Source of the DNA: UBA1672 sp964351365 | GTDB lineage: Bacteria > Pseudomonadota > Alphaproteobacteria > Micavibrionales > Micavibrionaceae | Assembly (NCBI GenBank): GCA_964351365.1 | Contig: CAYGNP010000010.1 | Span: forward strand, 1-64,000 | Length of the DNA: 64,000 bases | Direction of reading: 5' to 3' | Shown: positions 1 through 8,216 of the stretch, piece by piece | Numbering within the stretch: position 1 is the stretch's first letter | How the letters are laid out: each line of letters begins with the position of its first letter | Made by a program: the position numbers and the translations under genes | Notes under the pieces: model-generated | What the model saw: the letters and a program-made list of their open reading frames with translations, nothing else | What the model was told of the DNA's origin: nothing | Database searches by the model: none

Positions 1-76
1 GCTGTTCTTTCAGGATTGAGTTGAGGAGGGTGGATTTTCCAACATTGGGGCGGCCTATAATTGCTATTTTTAACAT
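1..76 (-). CDS. der: GTPase Der, N-terminal fragment (cut by window edge)
   Basis: Only the first 25 codons are in the window. The minus strand from 76 reads MLKIAIIGRPNVGKSTLLNS and continues off the edge. GRPNVGKST is the G1/Walker A loop of the first G domain of Der (EngA), the double GTPase that acts in assembly of the large ribosomal subunit. The gene lies just downstream of bamB and yfgM on the same strand, the order known from many proteobacteria (yfgM-bamB-der), which supports Der over Era or MnmE. The remaining gene lies outside the window, so its completeness is unknown. Confidence 0.85.
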   Translation of the reverse strand, partial: MLKIAIIGRPNVGKSTLLNSILKEQ

Positions 77-98
77 TGTTATGTCTATATCATATGTT

Positions 99-1421
99 CT
101 AGCGATATGCCATAAGCGTTCCATCCTCAGATAAAATATATAAGGTTTTATCGGCGATGAGTGGCGGGATAAGAATTTCTTCTTTTGTTTTTATGGTGTT
201 TATCGTTTTACCGGTGTTTGGGTCAATTTCAAGTATTTTTCCGTTTGAGCCCGCGATAATCAGGCGATTTGAGCCCATGAGCGGGCCTGTCCAGCGGATG
301 GGGTCTTGTTTGCGTTTTTCATCTTCGAAGTTCGGCAGTTCCTCAATCCAGAAGATGGAGCCTTTGAAGAGGTCAAGGGCGATGAGCTGGTTATCAGAGG
401 AGAGAATGAAGAGTGTGTTGCCAGATATCCAGGGGGTTTGGGCGCCACTGATTTCTCGTTGCCAGATCCGTGAGCCTGTTCGTTCATCAATTGCGACAAG
501 TTTACCACTAAAGCTGACGGCGATGATGATCCCGCGATCAACAAGCGGCATAGCCGTAATATCTGCAATGCTTTGCATACCGCTGCCGAGTTGTTGTACG
601 TTTGCAAGGTTGTCAGACCAGGCCACAGATCCGTTTTCAACGCGAAGGGCGGTGATTTCGCCCGAAGAGAAGGCGGGGATAACGATGTCGTTATTTGCTG
701 CCGGGCTGGCGGTTCCGAGGAGCCCGGCCATTTCACCAATTCCTGTGTAGGACCAGAGGTTTTGTCCATCTTTGGCGGCAAGGGCCACAAGGTGACTGTC
801 TACGGTTGAGATGAAAACCCGTCCATTGAGGGCGGTTGGCGCTGCGCGCGCGGGGGCGGGCAGGCGTTTGGTCCAGATCTTTTCACCCGTTTCAGCGGAG
901 AGCGCAATGACTTCGTCGTAGCCAGTTGTGACGAACAAAAGATTGTGAGCAAAGGAAATTCCGCCGGTAATGACAGGTTCATCCTCATTTTTGTTGGTGA
1001 GTTTTTTTGTCCAGATTTTCTTGCCGTTGGCGGCGTTCAGCGCCGTTATTTGAGCTCTGGCGTCCATTGTGTAGACTTTTCCTTCTGCTACAATGGGTTG
1101 TGCGGTTAAGGGCAGGCGTTTTGATGTGCCTTCTCCGATATCTGCGCTCCATTTACGGGTGAGTTTATCGGATAGGGTTAAATTATGCATTGTGTGATTC
1201 GGGTAGCCACCGGCCTGAGGCCATGCGGTATTATCCCATGGTGCGGGTAGGGTGAAGGTCTGACCCTGTTCAAGGGGGGCGTCCGCTGTTAGTGATTTTT
1301 GAAGCTGGAGAACGGAGAGGCGTTCACCTTTCATTGGGGGTTGATCCTCGCTATCGCCGAAAACAGAGCAGCCTGATAGAAGAATCATCATAGAAACAAA
1401 ATGTATCGTTTTATTTTTCAT
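99..1421 (-). CDS. bamB: Outer membrane assembly lipoprotein BamB
   Basis: A 440-residue PQQ-type beta-propeller lipoprotein. BamB is the accessory scaffold of the BAM complex that inserts beta-barrel proteins into the outer membrane. The N-terminus is a lipoprotein signal with lipobox LLSGC, lipidated Cys at residue 18. The rest shows recurrent propeller-blade motifs (ALNAANGKKIW, ALSAETGEKIW, AIDERTGSRIW, EIDPNTGKTI). I chose the ATG at 1421 over one ten codons upstream because GAGGAA lies at good spacing before it and the signal peptide then begins MKNKTIHF. It sits between yfgM upstream and der downstream on the same strand, the classical operon. Family identity is secure from context plus propeller repeats. 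Confidence 0.9.
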   Translation of the reverse strand: MKNKTIHFVSMMILLSGCSVFGDSEDQPPMKGERLSVLQLQKSLTADAPLEQGQTFTLPAPWDNTAWPQAGGYPNHTMHNLTLSDKLTRKWSADIGEGTSKRLPLTAQPIVAEGKVYTMDARAQITALNAANGKKIWTKKLTNKNEDEPVITGGISFAHNLLFVTTGYDEVIALSAETGEKIWTKRLPAPARAAPTALNGRVFISTVDSHLVALAAKDGQNLWSYTGIGEMAGLLGTASPAANNDIVIPAFSSGEITALRVENGSVAWSDNLANVQQLGSGMQSIADITAMPLVDRGIIIAVSFSGKLVAIDERTGSRIWQREISGAQTPWISGNTLFILSSDNQLIALDLFKGSIFWIEELPNFEDEKRKQDPIRWTGPLMGSNRLIIAGSNGKILEIDPNTGKTINTIKTKEEILIPPLIADKTLYILSEDGTLMAYR

Positions 1422-1484
1422 TGCTTTGGTTCCTCTGTGTTTTAGACCCATTTTTTGTTATTTTTTTTTACGCAGATCAGTAGT

Positions 1485-2141
1485 TTATTTAGTTTCGTCT
1501 TTTAGCGCGTACAAGATGTCTAAAGATTGTGATTTTTTCTTTAATGTTTCAGGGATTGCCGGTGTATCAAGGATTTCTTTCAGGTGCAAGCGAGCCGTTT
1601 TAAAATCATGAACCGAATGTGCATTTATCAGGGCAGCTTCAAGTCTTGCCTCGTATCGCCATGGGTTGGAGGTATCTTCATAGAGAATTTTTAGCTGCTC
1701 AAGTTTTTCATCAAGTGTTGTTTCGTTGCCGTGTTTAATAAGCATCAGCTTGGCCAGATCACGGGCGGTTTTGTCTGATGCATTATCTTTGGCAAGTTCC
1801 TTAAATAAACCAGTTGAAGTCTGCGGATCATCCGTTTCCAGCGCGATGCCGGCGGCCTGAAGGGCGGCGAGGCTGGCCAATGCGGGGCTTAGATCATCGC
1901 GAATAAGTAAAAGGCTGTCGATTTGCAGTTTTTGAGAACCCTTGTTGCTTACAGCTTCCATATACAGATTTGTCTGCTTGATTTTTTTTGATTTTTGCCA
2001 GTGTTTGTAGCCAGAATTGGCACCTGTTCCGAGGATAAGAACGGCCAAAAGGCCAAGGAATAAGCCGCCATAGTTCTTCCAGAGTTTTTCCAGGCGTTCC
2101 TGTTTGAGTGCTTCATCGACTTCGACGAAAAGATCGGCCAT
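1485..2141 (-). CDS. YfgM-like TPR membrane protein
   Basis: 218 residues of the YfgM/tetratricopeptide-like family. In E. coli YfgM is an inner-membrane protein with a periplasmic domain, associated with SecYEG and periplasmic chaperones. The sequence shows a short cytosolic N-terminus (MADLFVEVDEALKQERLEKL), one membrane segment at about residues 26-44 (GLFLGLLAVLILGTG), then a helical repeat region rich in Ala/Leu typical of TPRs. It is the first gene of the yfgM-bamB-der group on the minus strand, 63 bases upstream of bamB. The start is supported by the family-typical N-terminus. Function is inferred from family and synteny. Confidence 0.8.
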   Translation of the reverse strand: MADLFVEVDEALKQERLEKLWKNYGGLFLGLLAVLILGTGANSGYKHWQKSKKIKQTNLYMEAVSNKGSQKLQIDSLLLIRDDLSPALASLAALQAAGIALETDDPQTSTGLFKELAKDNASDKTARDLAKLMLIKHGNETTLDEKLEQLKILYEDTSNPWRYEARLEAALINAHSVHDFKTARLHLKEILDTPAIPETLKKKSQSLDILYALKDETK

Positions 2142-2216
2142 TTATTTATCCTTGAATTTGTTGAACATTGTTATTGTAACGAAAATTTTCATGTAAACCA
2201 GAGCTTATATTGTGTT

Positions 2217-2768
2217 TTAGGCCCATTTAATCGAGCACCCCATGGAGGGGCTCTGCGGGGCAGTGGTTTTTCCAGTTTTTATGATATCCTGCATAGCGTT
2301 TAAAAGTTCGGGGACGGTGTTGTGATCGGCAGGTTTGTTTGCTGCGCTGTCGAGCCTGCCGCGGTATTGAAGGATTAAATTCTTATCGAAGCCGAAGAAA
2401 TCCGGTGTGCATACAGCGTCATAAGCGCGTGCAGTTTCTTGTGTTTCGTCTATGACATAGGGAAAGGTAAAGTTATGCCTGGCGGCGAAAATTTTCATGT
2501 TTTCATACGAATCGGCGGGGTAGTTTTTTGTGTCATTTGCCATGATCGCAATACAGCCAATTCCCTGGGATTGCAGTGCTTTACAGGTTTGAGCAAGGCG
2601 GTCTATGATGGCGATTACGTAGGGGCAGTGATTGCAAATAAACATGATGAGTGTGCCGTTTTCCCCTCTAATGTCCTCCAATGTATAGGTTTTTTCGTCT
2701 ATTCCGCGCAGTGAGAAGGCGGGGGCGTTGAAATTGCTGGATTTTTCGGGTGTGTATAAGAGGGCCAC
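2217..2768 (-). CDS. Thioredoxin-family protein (peroxiredoxin-like fold)
   Basis: 183 residues with a thioredoxin-like fold of the AhpC/TSA-related class. The redox motif CNHCPY is at about residues 45-50, inside the typical context LIMFICNHCPYV, followed by VIDETQETARAYDAVCTPDFFGFD, where Thr-Pro is the cis-Pro segment. A further Cys lies near the end in SMGCSIKW, a tail I associate with this cytosolic family. There is no signal peptide, so it is probably cytoplasmic. The family is widespread and its substrate is unclear. It is separated by 75 bases from yfgM and diverges from the small gene at 2811. Confidence 0.8.
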   Translation of the reverse strand: MALLYTPEKSSNFNAPAFSLRGIDEKTYTLEDIRGENGTLIMFICNHCPYVIAIIDRLAQTCKALQSQGIGCIAIMANDTKNYPADSYENMKIFAARHNFTFPYVIDETQETARAYDAVCTPDFFGFDKNLILQYRGRLDSAANKPADHNTVPELLNAMQDIIKTGKTTAPQSPSMGCSIKWA

Positions 2769-2810
2769 GAGAATCTTCCTTTTATCGCTGTTTTTTGGTA
2801 TAATGTCCTA

Positions 2811-3146
2811 ATGACATTTGAAGTAATTCATAATACGGCGTTTGTCCAGCCCGCAGGTTTTTCACAACATCAATTCAGAAAGCTTGATCAGCTTTACTGC
2901 AAGGCGGTTTCTGAAAAGACCCTTATGCATAGAAGTGTTGAGTGCGATTTTGATGAGGGCGTTTTGAGTTATACCTATTATCAGTCAACACATCACGCGC
3001 CGTTTTTACAATTTGTTATTCGTAAAGTAGGTCCAAAGACAACAATGTTTGAGGTTTTCAAGATGGGTAAGGGCCGCATTGCCAAAAGTGGTGTGTTTGA
3101 CATGGCTTATTCCAGATTGTCGTATGAAGTTGATGCTCTTTCGTGA
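2811..3146 (+). CDS. Hypothetical protein, 111 aa
   Basis: Unrecognised 111-residue soluble protein without signal peptide or membrane segment. It starts 42 bases from the divergent thioredoxin-like gene. The sequence (MTFEVIHNTAFVQPAGFSQ...) is of mixed alpha/beta character with aromatic-rich strands (GVLSYTYYQS, APFLQFVIRKVG) and a basic stretch MGKGRIAK. Codon usage looks like its neighbours and the gene fills the space up to the next gene without overlaps, so it is probably real. I can assign no function. Confidence 0.6.
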   Translation: MTFEVIHNTAFVQPAGFSQHQFRKLDQLYCKAVSEKTLMHRSVECDFDEGVLSYTYYQSTHHAPFLQFVIRKVGPKTTMFEVFKMGKGRIAKSGVFDMAYSRLSYEVDALS

Positions 3147-3253
3147 TATATATTGAAAATTGTTGTAAAAAACTTTATGACATTAAGGGTTTGAAGGGTT
3201 TTTCCTGAAATTTTCTGTTCACATGAATTTATGATTTACGAATAAGGTTTGTT

Positions 3254-4258
3254 ATGCGCGTTCTTGCCAAATTTAGCTGCGTTTTTGTTCTCGCTCTGGG
3301 GGTTTCACCGCTTGCGCATGCAGAGTATGAGAAGAATTTTATTGGCGAGATGGAAACCTATACGGCCAAGTATGAGGACACGCTTATCCATTTAGCGCGA
3401 ACACATGATTTAGGCTTTATTGAGCTTTTTGCGGCTAATCCGAAGCTTGATCCGTGGATTCCGGGTGAAGGTGCAAAAATTACCTTGCCCAAACGTCATT
3501 TGTTGCCTGATGCGGAACGCAAAGGGGTTGTGATTAATTTGCCCGAGATGCGTTTATACGGGTATTTAAATGGTGACGATGCGCCGTTTACTTATCCTAT
3601 TGGTATTGGTCGTGAGGGGCTTGATACGCCGCTTGGAAAAACAACGATTGTTCGGAAGAAGGAGGGGCCTACATGGTACCCCACGCAAAGAATGCGTGAT
3701 GAGCAGCCAGATCTTGAAGCTATTGTTCCGCCTGGGCCTGAAAATCCTTTAGGTACTCATGCGCTTTATCTTGGTTGGCCGACTTATCTGATGCATGGCA
3801 CGAACAAGCCTTTTGGTATTGGCCGGCGCGTGAGTAGCGGGTGCATGCGTTTTTATCCAGAAGATGTGATCAAGTTTTACGAACAGGTTCCAATTGGGAC
3901 GCAAGTTAATATAATTAATCAGCCTGTTAAGGTTGCCTGGATAGGTAATGATTTGTATATCGAGGCACATCCCGATATGGATCAGGCGCTGGAGATTGAA
4001 GTTACGAGCAGGATGGATTTGCAACCCTTGAGAGACGAGGATATTGAGCTGGTTGTTGATCGTGCAGGTAAATATCAGGATAATTTAAATTGGCCACGTG
4101 TTCGCATGGCGCTACGTGAGCGCAAGGGATATCCTATTCGTATCGCACGCCATTATGATGATGCTGCGGATGAGCTGTCGCAGGCGCCGGATTCGGATGC
4201 GCCGGATGATGATGTTGTTATTCCATTGCGTAAGCCTAAGCCGCCAAAGAATTCCTGA
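3254..4258 (+). CDS. L,D-transpeptidase (YkuD/ErfK family), periplasmic
   Basis: 334 residues. A signal peptide covers residues 1-23 (cut after AHA). A LysM-like region at about 34-80 (METYTAKYEDTLIHLARTH ... IPGEGAKITLP) should bind peptidoglycan. The YkuD catalytic domain runs from about 90 to 225. The catalytic signature is clear: HGT at 181-183 and SSGCMR with nucleophile Cys197 and Arg199. Such enzymes make 3-3 crosslinks in peptidoglycan or attach lipoproteins to it. The C-terminal tail (about 225-334) is charged, with Asp-rich and Lys/Pro-rich ends, and looks partly disordered. Which reaction it performs (crosslinking or anchoring) cannot be told from sequence. Confidence 0.9.
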   Translation: MRVLAKFSCVFVLALGVSPLAHAEYEKNFIGEMETYTAKYEDTLIHLARTHDLGFIELFAANPKLDPWIPGEGAKITLPKRHLLPDAERKGVVINLPEMRLYGYLNGDDAPFTYPIGIGREGLDTPLGKTTIVRKKEGPTWYPTQRMRDEQPDLEAIVPPGPENPLGTHALYLGWPTYLMHGTNKPFGIGRRVSSGCMRFYPEDVIKFYEQVPIGTQVNIINQPVKVAWIGNDLYIEAHPDMDQALEIEVTSRMDLQPLRDEDIELVVDRAGKYQDNLNWPRVRMALRERKGYPIRIARHYDDAADELSQAPDSDAPDDDVVIPLRKPKPPKNS

Positions 4259-4312
4259 TCTTTTTAAGATGATAATTTGCTGCTCTTATGGAGTTTTTAG
4301 AAACGCAACAAT

Positions 4313-4609
4313 TTACATGTAGGATCTTATGATCATAATTGTAAATATCGTCGGTACGATAATTGGCATCGTCAAAAATACTATGCGCCATGGCCCTTTT
4401 AGGAAGAAGCTCGCAAAGCTGAACAGCGCACATGCCAGCCATGCTATGAGAATGATTCCCATGCTGCTTTCTAGTGTGTTCATCGTGAGTTGAGAGTTCT
4501 GAATATCAATGAGGCGTTTGTTTAGCACAATAGCGAACAGGAGTGGACCAACATAAAACCCTGCAACATTACAGAGAAAAAATATCAGAAGTTTTATCGC
4601 TGTTCTCAT
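4313..4609 (-). CDS. Small hypothetical membrane protein, 98 aa
   Basis: 98 residues with three predicted hydrophobic segments: about 6-28 (LLIFFLCNVAGFYVGPLLFAI), 50-69 (MGIILIAWLACALFSFASFF) and 74-95. AAGGAA seven bases before the ATG supports the start. It is not recognised as a named family. It lies between the convergent L,D-transpeptidase gene and the small lipoprotein gene, separated from the latter by a strong hairpin, so it is probably transcribed alone. Confidence 0.55.
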   Translation of the reverse strand: MRTAIKLLIFFLCNVAGFYVGPLLFAIVLNKRLIDIQNSQLTMNTLESSMGIILIAWLACALFSFASFFLKGPWRIVFLTMPIIVPTIFTIMIIRSYM

Positions 4610-4640
4610 TTTTATTTCCTTGTTTGCTTATAGACCATAA

Positions 4641-4671
4641 TAAAAAGACTGCCACAAGGACAGTCTTTTTG
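4641..4671 (-). terminator. Rho-independent terminator, bidirectional in form
   Basis: A perfect 10-bp stem (AAAAAGACTG at 4642-4651 with CAGTCTTTTT at 4661-4670) around a 9-base loop, with T-runs on both strands. It lies 26 bases after the stop of the minus-strand lipoprotein gene at 4697-4909 and should end its transcript. Confidence 0.8.
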
Positions 4672-4696
4672 AAATATTTAGTTTAAGCGTTAAAGC

Positions 4697-4909
4697 CTAT
4701 TTGTGTTGTGCTCTTTGGAAAACGCGTTCAGCAGGCGCAACACCTGAAGTTCCTTGGGCTGCTGATGAGCCTTCGCCACCATGTGTTGCAGTGCGTTCAA
4801 GAGAGTATGGAGCCGCAGTGTCATTGCTCGTTGTTTGGCCGCTTGTGCTACAAGCAGATAGAGCAAATGTTGAAGCGATTAGGCAGAAAGTAGCAAATGA
4901 TTTTTTCAT
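4697..4909 (-). CDS. Small lipoprotein, 70 aa
   Basis: 70 residues with a clear lipoprotein signal: MKKSFATFCLIASTFALSAC, lipobox LSAC with Cys20. The mature part is short, low-complexity and Ser/Thr/Gly-rich (TSGQTTSNDTAAPYS), ending in a basic tail. GAGGAA lies upstream of the ATG and a terminator follows the stop, so it is a self-contained transcription unit. No family is recognised. Small lipoproteins of this type are common in alphaproteobacterial envelopes. Confidence 0.65.
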   Translation of the reverse strand: MKKSFATFCLIASTFALSACSTSGQTTSNDTAAPYSLERTATHGGEGSSAAQGTSGVAPAERVFQRAQHK

Positions 4910-5077
4910 ATTTATTCCTCGTTAATGTTAGCCAGATTATCTAGTGCCAAGTGGCAATAATTAATACATGATTTCAATTCATTAAACAATATACAGCGTT
5001 TTTCAAGTGTCTTTCTTTTGTTTTGTCTCAGTTTTCCCGTTTGGATGTATTTATACAACAGTCTTTTGCTTATTAAG

Positions 5078-6352
5078 TTAATTGTCGTTATTTTGTACAT
5101 GTTCAAAATAGGAGTCGATGCCGGACTGAATGGCCGTTGACACTTTTTTTCTGTGGGCTGGTTGGTTGAGAAGGTAGGCTTCTTCCCTGTTTGACATGAA
5201 GCCTGTTTCAATTAAGACAGATGGTATATCAGGTGCTTTTAGAACGGCGAAACCAGCATAACGGTGAGGGGTCTCCAGGGTGCGAATGTTATAAGCGCTA
5301 AGTTTACTGACGAGGGTATTGGCGAAAAATGTTGATTGGTTCATGGTGTCTGTCATGAGGAAATCGCCCAGTATAAAGGCGACTTGCTGGTCTTCGACGT
5401 TTAAATCAATTCCGGCAATTAAATCAGCGCGGTTTTCCTTTTCAGCAAGTTTCGCGGTTTGAGCGTCTGATGCTTTTTTCGAGAGAGTGTAGACGGAGGT
5501 TCCGCGCACATTTGATTTTTTGATTGAGTCGGCATGGATGGAAATGAATAAATCTCCCTGATGTTTGCGCGCGAAGGCGACCCGGTCGCTTAAGCGGATG
5601 AAAGTATCGTCTTCACGCGTTAATTTTACGCGATATTTGCCGCTAGCTAAAAGCTGATCTCTTAATTGTTTGGAAAGAGCCAGGACAACATTCTTTTCCA
5701 TGACTTTATTGCTTCCGATTGCACCGGGATCAACGCCACCGTGGCCAGGGTCGATGATAATGAGAGGTTTGTCCTTTTTAAACCCTCCGGATGCAGCAGA
5801 GGATGGGCGCGCGTTATTGGAAGGGGGAAGGGGGATGCCTCCTGCGGTGACGATTGGTGCGGTGTTCTGTATCGCTTCGTCTGTTGTCAGCAGATTTTGT
5901 GTATCCAAGGTGCCGTGAATGATGCCCTTTTGGGCCATAAAATTACTTTGTGTGGTTTTGGTATAGTCAATGACGAGGCGGTTTGCCTTTTCGCCTTGTG
6001 CGGGCAGCATAAAGGCGGACTGAATGAGGGCGGGGGTTTCGAGATCAAGGACGATGCGGGATATGTCTTGTGTGAGGGCGCCTTTTCGGATGCCGGAGAC
6101 CATTGATTCCTTTGGCCGCTGGATGCGATCAGCGTCCCAATCGAAATTGGGCAGATCGATGACCATGCGGTAAGGGTCGGCGAGCATAAAGGCACGAAAG
6201 TCAGATAGTTCGCTGAGGTCAAGGACAACGCGGATTTTATCATTATGTACGCCAAAGCGCACCGAGTTTACATCAAGGGCGTATGTTTTGGCGCAAAATA
6301 ATGTTAGGGCGCCAAGCGCAATAAGGAGATGGTAGAAAGCAGCGATACGCAT
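5078..6352 (-). CDS. amiC: N-acetylmuramoyl-L-alanine amidase, AmiC type
   Basis: 424 residues. It cleaves the amide bond between MurNAc and the stem peptide, typically during septum splitting. A signal peptide covers residues 1-25 (ending KTYA). An AMIN domain at about 27-132 targets it to peptidoglycan at the division site. A linker follows, then the Amidase_3 zinc domain at about 196-420. Zinc ligands are His204 (DPGHGG), Glu219 (MEKN) and His273 (SIHADS), and the catalytic Glu382 is in LIETGFMSN. All key residues are present. The gene starts 3 bases after the stop of the formyltransferase gene upstream on the same strand, so the two are likely co-transcribed. Confidence 0.9.
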   Translation of the reverse strand: MRIAAFYHLLIALGALTLFCAKTYALDVNSVRFGVHNDKIRVVLDLSELSDFRAFMLADPYRMVIDLPNFDWDADRIQRPKESMVSGIRKGALTQDISRIVLDLETPALIQSAFMLPAQGEKANRLVIDYTKTTQSNFMAQKGIIHGTLDTQNLLTTDEAIQNTAPIVTAGGIPLPPSNNARPSSAASGGFKKDKPLIIIDPGHGGVDPGAIGSNKVMEKNVVLALSKQLRDQLLASGKYRVKLTREDDTFIRLSDRVAFARKHQGDLFISIHADSIKKSNVRGTSVYTLSKKASDAQTAKLAEKENRADLIAGIDLNVEDQQVAFILGDFLMTDTMNQSTFFANTLVSKLSAYNIRTLETPHRYAGFAVLKAPDIPSVLIETGFMSNREEAYLLNQPAHRKKVSTAIQSGIDSYFEHVQNNDN

Positions 6353-6355
6353 GAT

Positions 6356-7204
6356 TTATCCGATGATTTGAAAATCGATAAGACAAGCATATCCGCCTTG
6401 AACGGCAATGACAACCTCATTCGGCGCGGAGCGAATCAGTGTTCCGGGCTCGTGTTTGTGACTTTCAGCCCATGTGGAGAATTGAAAGACAGCCAGTTTT
6501 TGGGATTGTCCGGTGTTGTTGCGAATTATTGCCCGTATGCCGAACCGGCCAAAGGCGCGGCCTTTTCTGGCGAGTGTTTCGGGGTCTTCCTGCCAGTGGA
6601 GGGTGCGGAAGAATTCATCGGGTTCGCTGTAATGGCTGGCTTTGCTGTGGTCCTGGGGTTTTGCATTTTTCCAGTATTCTTCAATGGAGGCGATAACCTT
6701 TGAGGCGGCGGGCGCGGTGTGTATTGCCGTCTTGGCCGCGAGTGTGTCTATATCCGTTTTATCATCGATTTCGATTTTCTGTTGATAGAGGATATCGCCC
6801 TGGTCGAATTTTGGCGTGAGTTTGTGGATTGTGAAACCGCCCGCTTCGGGCTCGGTCATGATGATATGAGGAATGGGCATAACGCCGCGGGCGCGCGGGA
6901 GAAGAGCGGGGTGCAGGTTGATGCCGTAGGCTTTGTCTTCGGGGATAGGCGGAATTTTGTGCGGATATCCGGCGGAGAAGAAGAGGTTGCATCCATTTGC
7001 GACTAAGTCGCTAATATCGTCAGGGGTTATTTTGTTCTGTGTGAAGGCAATATTGCGTGACTGGGCGAAGGCCTGTGCATATTTGTTGAACACGCGGTGA
7101 TTGTCACAGGGAAAGCTGAAGATTTTCATCAGCTCATGGCCGTCGGAGACTAGGCGTTGAGCGATATCAAGGGTGTGGTCATAGCCGAAGAAGCAGAATT
7201 TCAT
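6356..7204 (-). CDS. Formyltransferase-family protein (Fmt/PurN fold)
   Basis: 282 residues with the formyltransferase fold that uses 10-formyltetrahydrofolate. The catalytic set is visible: GINLHPALLPRARG supplies Asn96 and His98, and the loop FDQGDIL supplies Asp134/Asp137. The length is shorter than methionyl-tRNA formyltransferase (about 310) and the N-terminus MKFCFFGYDHTLDIAQRL differs from Fmt, so it is probably not fmt itself. A sugar-nucleotide or amino-sugar formyltransferase is another option. It lies directly upstream of the amidase gene, 3 bases apart, and no sugar biosynthesis genes are adjacent. Substrate unknown. Confidence 0.75.
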   Translation of the reverse strand: MKFCFFGYDHTLDIAQRLVSDGHELMKIFSFPCDNHRVFNKYAQAFAQSRNIAFTQNKITPDDISDLVANGCNLFFSAGYPHKIPPIPEDKAYGINLHPALLPRARGVMPIPHIIMTEPEAGGFTIHKLTPKFDQGDILYQQKIEIDDKTDIDTLAAKTAIHTAPAASKVIASIEEYWKNAKPQDHSKASHYSEPDEFFRTLHWQEDPETLARKGRAFGRFGIRAIIRNNTGQSQKLAVFQFSTWAESHKHEPGTLIRSAPNEVVIAVQGGYACLIDFQIIG

Positions 7205-7244
7205 GGGAAGAAGTTTGCCTCGAAAGTGGCAGGAAGATCAAGGC

Positions 7245-7646
7245 TTATCGCTTGTCGAATATGTCTAAAACTTCGTCGAAGAGCTCTCCGGCGGTTTTGA
7301 TGGTGTTAATATTGGCCTTGTAGGCAAATTCCGCGAGCTTCATATTGACGATTTCCTCGGCAAAGGACACGTTTGGCGCTCCGATGATGCCATTTTCATC
7401 AGCGAAGGGGGAATCCGGGTCATAGGCCGGAATAAAGGCCGGATCGCGGGCAGTGTAATTTGTTTGAACGCCGCCAGTCTCGGCCCCCTGGGCCTGTGAG
7501 GTGGTATCGAGCGGTGTGTAGGGCACATTTTCAGGATCATTCAGAGAGCCTGTGGTCAGGGCGTTGGCGATATTTGACGCGCTTGCGTTCAATCGCATTG
7601 ACGCAGAATTTAGTCCGGATAACCCTATAGATATGGCATTTATCAT
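7245..7646 (-). CDS. FlgC-like flagellar rod protein, isolated
   Basis: 133 residues matching the two ends of flagellar proximal rod proteins. The N-terminal rod motif is GLSGLNSASMRLNASASNIAN. The C-terminal part has YDPDSPFADENG followed by the conserved helix around EEIVNMKLAEFAYKANINTI. That pattern best fits FlgC, whose usual length is about 135. FlgC is part of the rod crossing the periplasm. No other flagellar gene lies in the window, so this copy is away from any flagellar operon. The missing strong ribosome binding site leaves the start at 7646 uncertain. It may be a paralogue of a flagellar-locus flgC. Confidence 0.75.
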   Translation of the reverse strand: MINAISIGLSGLNSASMRLNASASNIANALTTGSLNDPENVPYTPLDTTSQAQGAETGGVQTNYTARDPAFIPAYDPDSPFADENGIIGAPNVSFAEEIVNMKLAEFAYKANINTIKTAGELFDEVLDIFDKR

Positions 7647-7721
7647 AATTTTAGGATATCATAAAACGCGTTAAAATGTTATTTATAACCTTGTTGGGTT
7701 TTTAAAAAGGAATTAGGAATT

Positions 7722-8198
7722 ATGCGTTTATTGGGACTTTTTGCTGTTTTTTCAATGGTTTTGTGCGGATTTTCTGAGGGCTCTTATGCTAAAAAAGCGA
7801 CATATCAGAGCTGGATTTACACAGATTGGTACACTGCCGATTTTGAGCCTTATATTGGACGCCAGAAGTTGGGGCAGCCCTCTATTAAGGGGAGCGACAC
7901 CTGGACGCCGCAGGACTGGGTGGAAAAAGAGGGCGATGAAAAGCAAATTATCCGTGATTTTTATGAGGGTGGTATCATTGTAAAACAATATATCGGGCGC
8001 AAAAATATTCCGGTTCTGCGCGTTGGGCGCCCGTTTGTAGAATTATCTAATTTTGATCAGGTACGTATATTACGTTTTATTGACTATGTTTTTGAAATTA
8101 CGACTTCTGAGACAGACGGTATGTATTATGTGTATTATGAGCGCGATGATAACGAGCCCCTTGGTCTTTACAATAAGTTTGGTTTTCAGAGCTATTAA
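7722..8198 (+). CDS. Hypothetical secreted protein, 158 aa
   Basis: 158 residues with a signal peptide of about 23 residues (MRLLGLFAVFSMVLCGFSEG then SYAK). The mature part is rich in Tyr, Trp and Asp (YQSWIYTDWYTADFEPYIG) and probably all-beta. No named family is recognised. AGGAATT before the ATG supports the start. It lies 18 bases ahead of the TPR-methyltransferase gene and may be co-transcribed with it. Confidence 0.6.
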   Translation: MRLLGLFAVFSMVLCGFSEGSYAKKATYQSWIYTDWYTADFEPYIGRQKLGQPSIKGSDTWTPQDWVEKEGDEKQIIRDFYEGGIIVKQYIGRKNIPVLRVGRPFVELSNFDQVRILRFIDYVFEITTSETDGMYYVYYERDDNEPLGLYNKFGFQSY

Positions 8199-8216
8199 TC
8201 CCTATAAATTGTCGGC

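Noticed and set aside
157..750. Plus-strand open frame opposite bamB
   Set aside because: It is antisense to a well-supported gene, has no recognisable domain and no separate signals.
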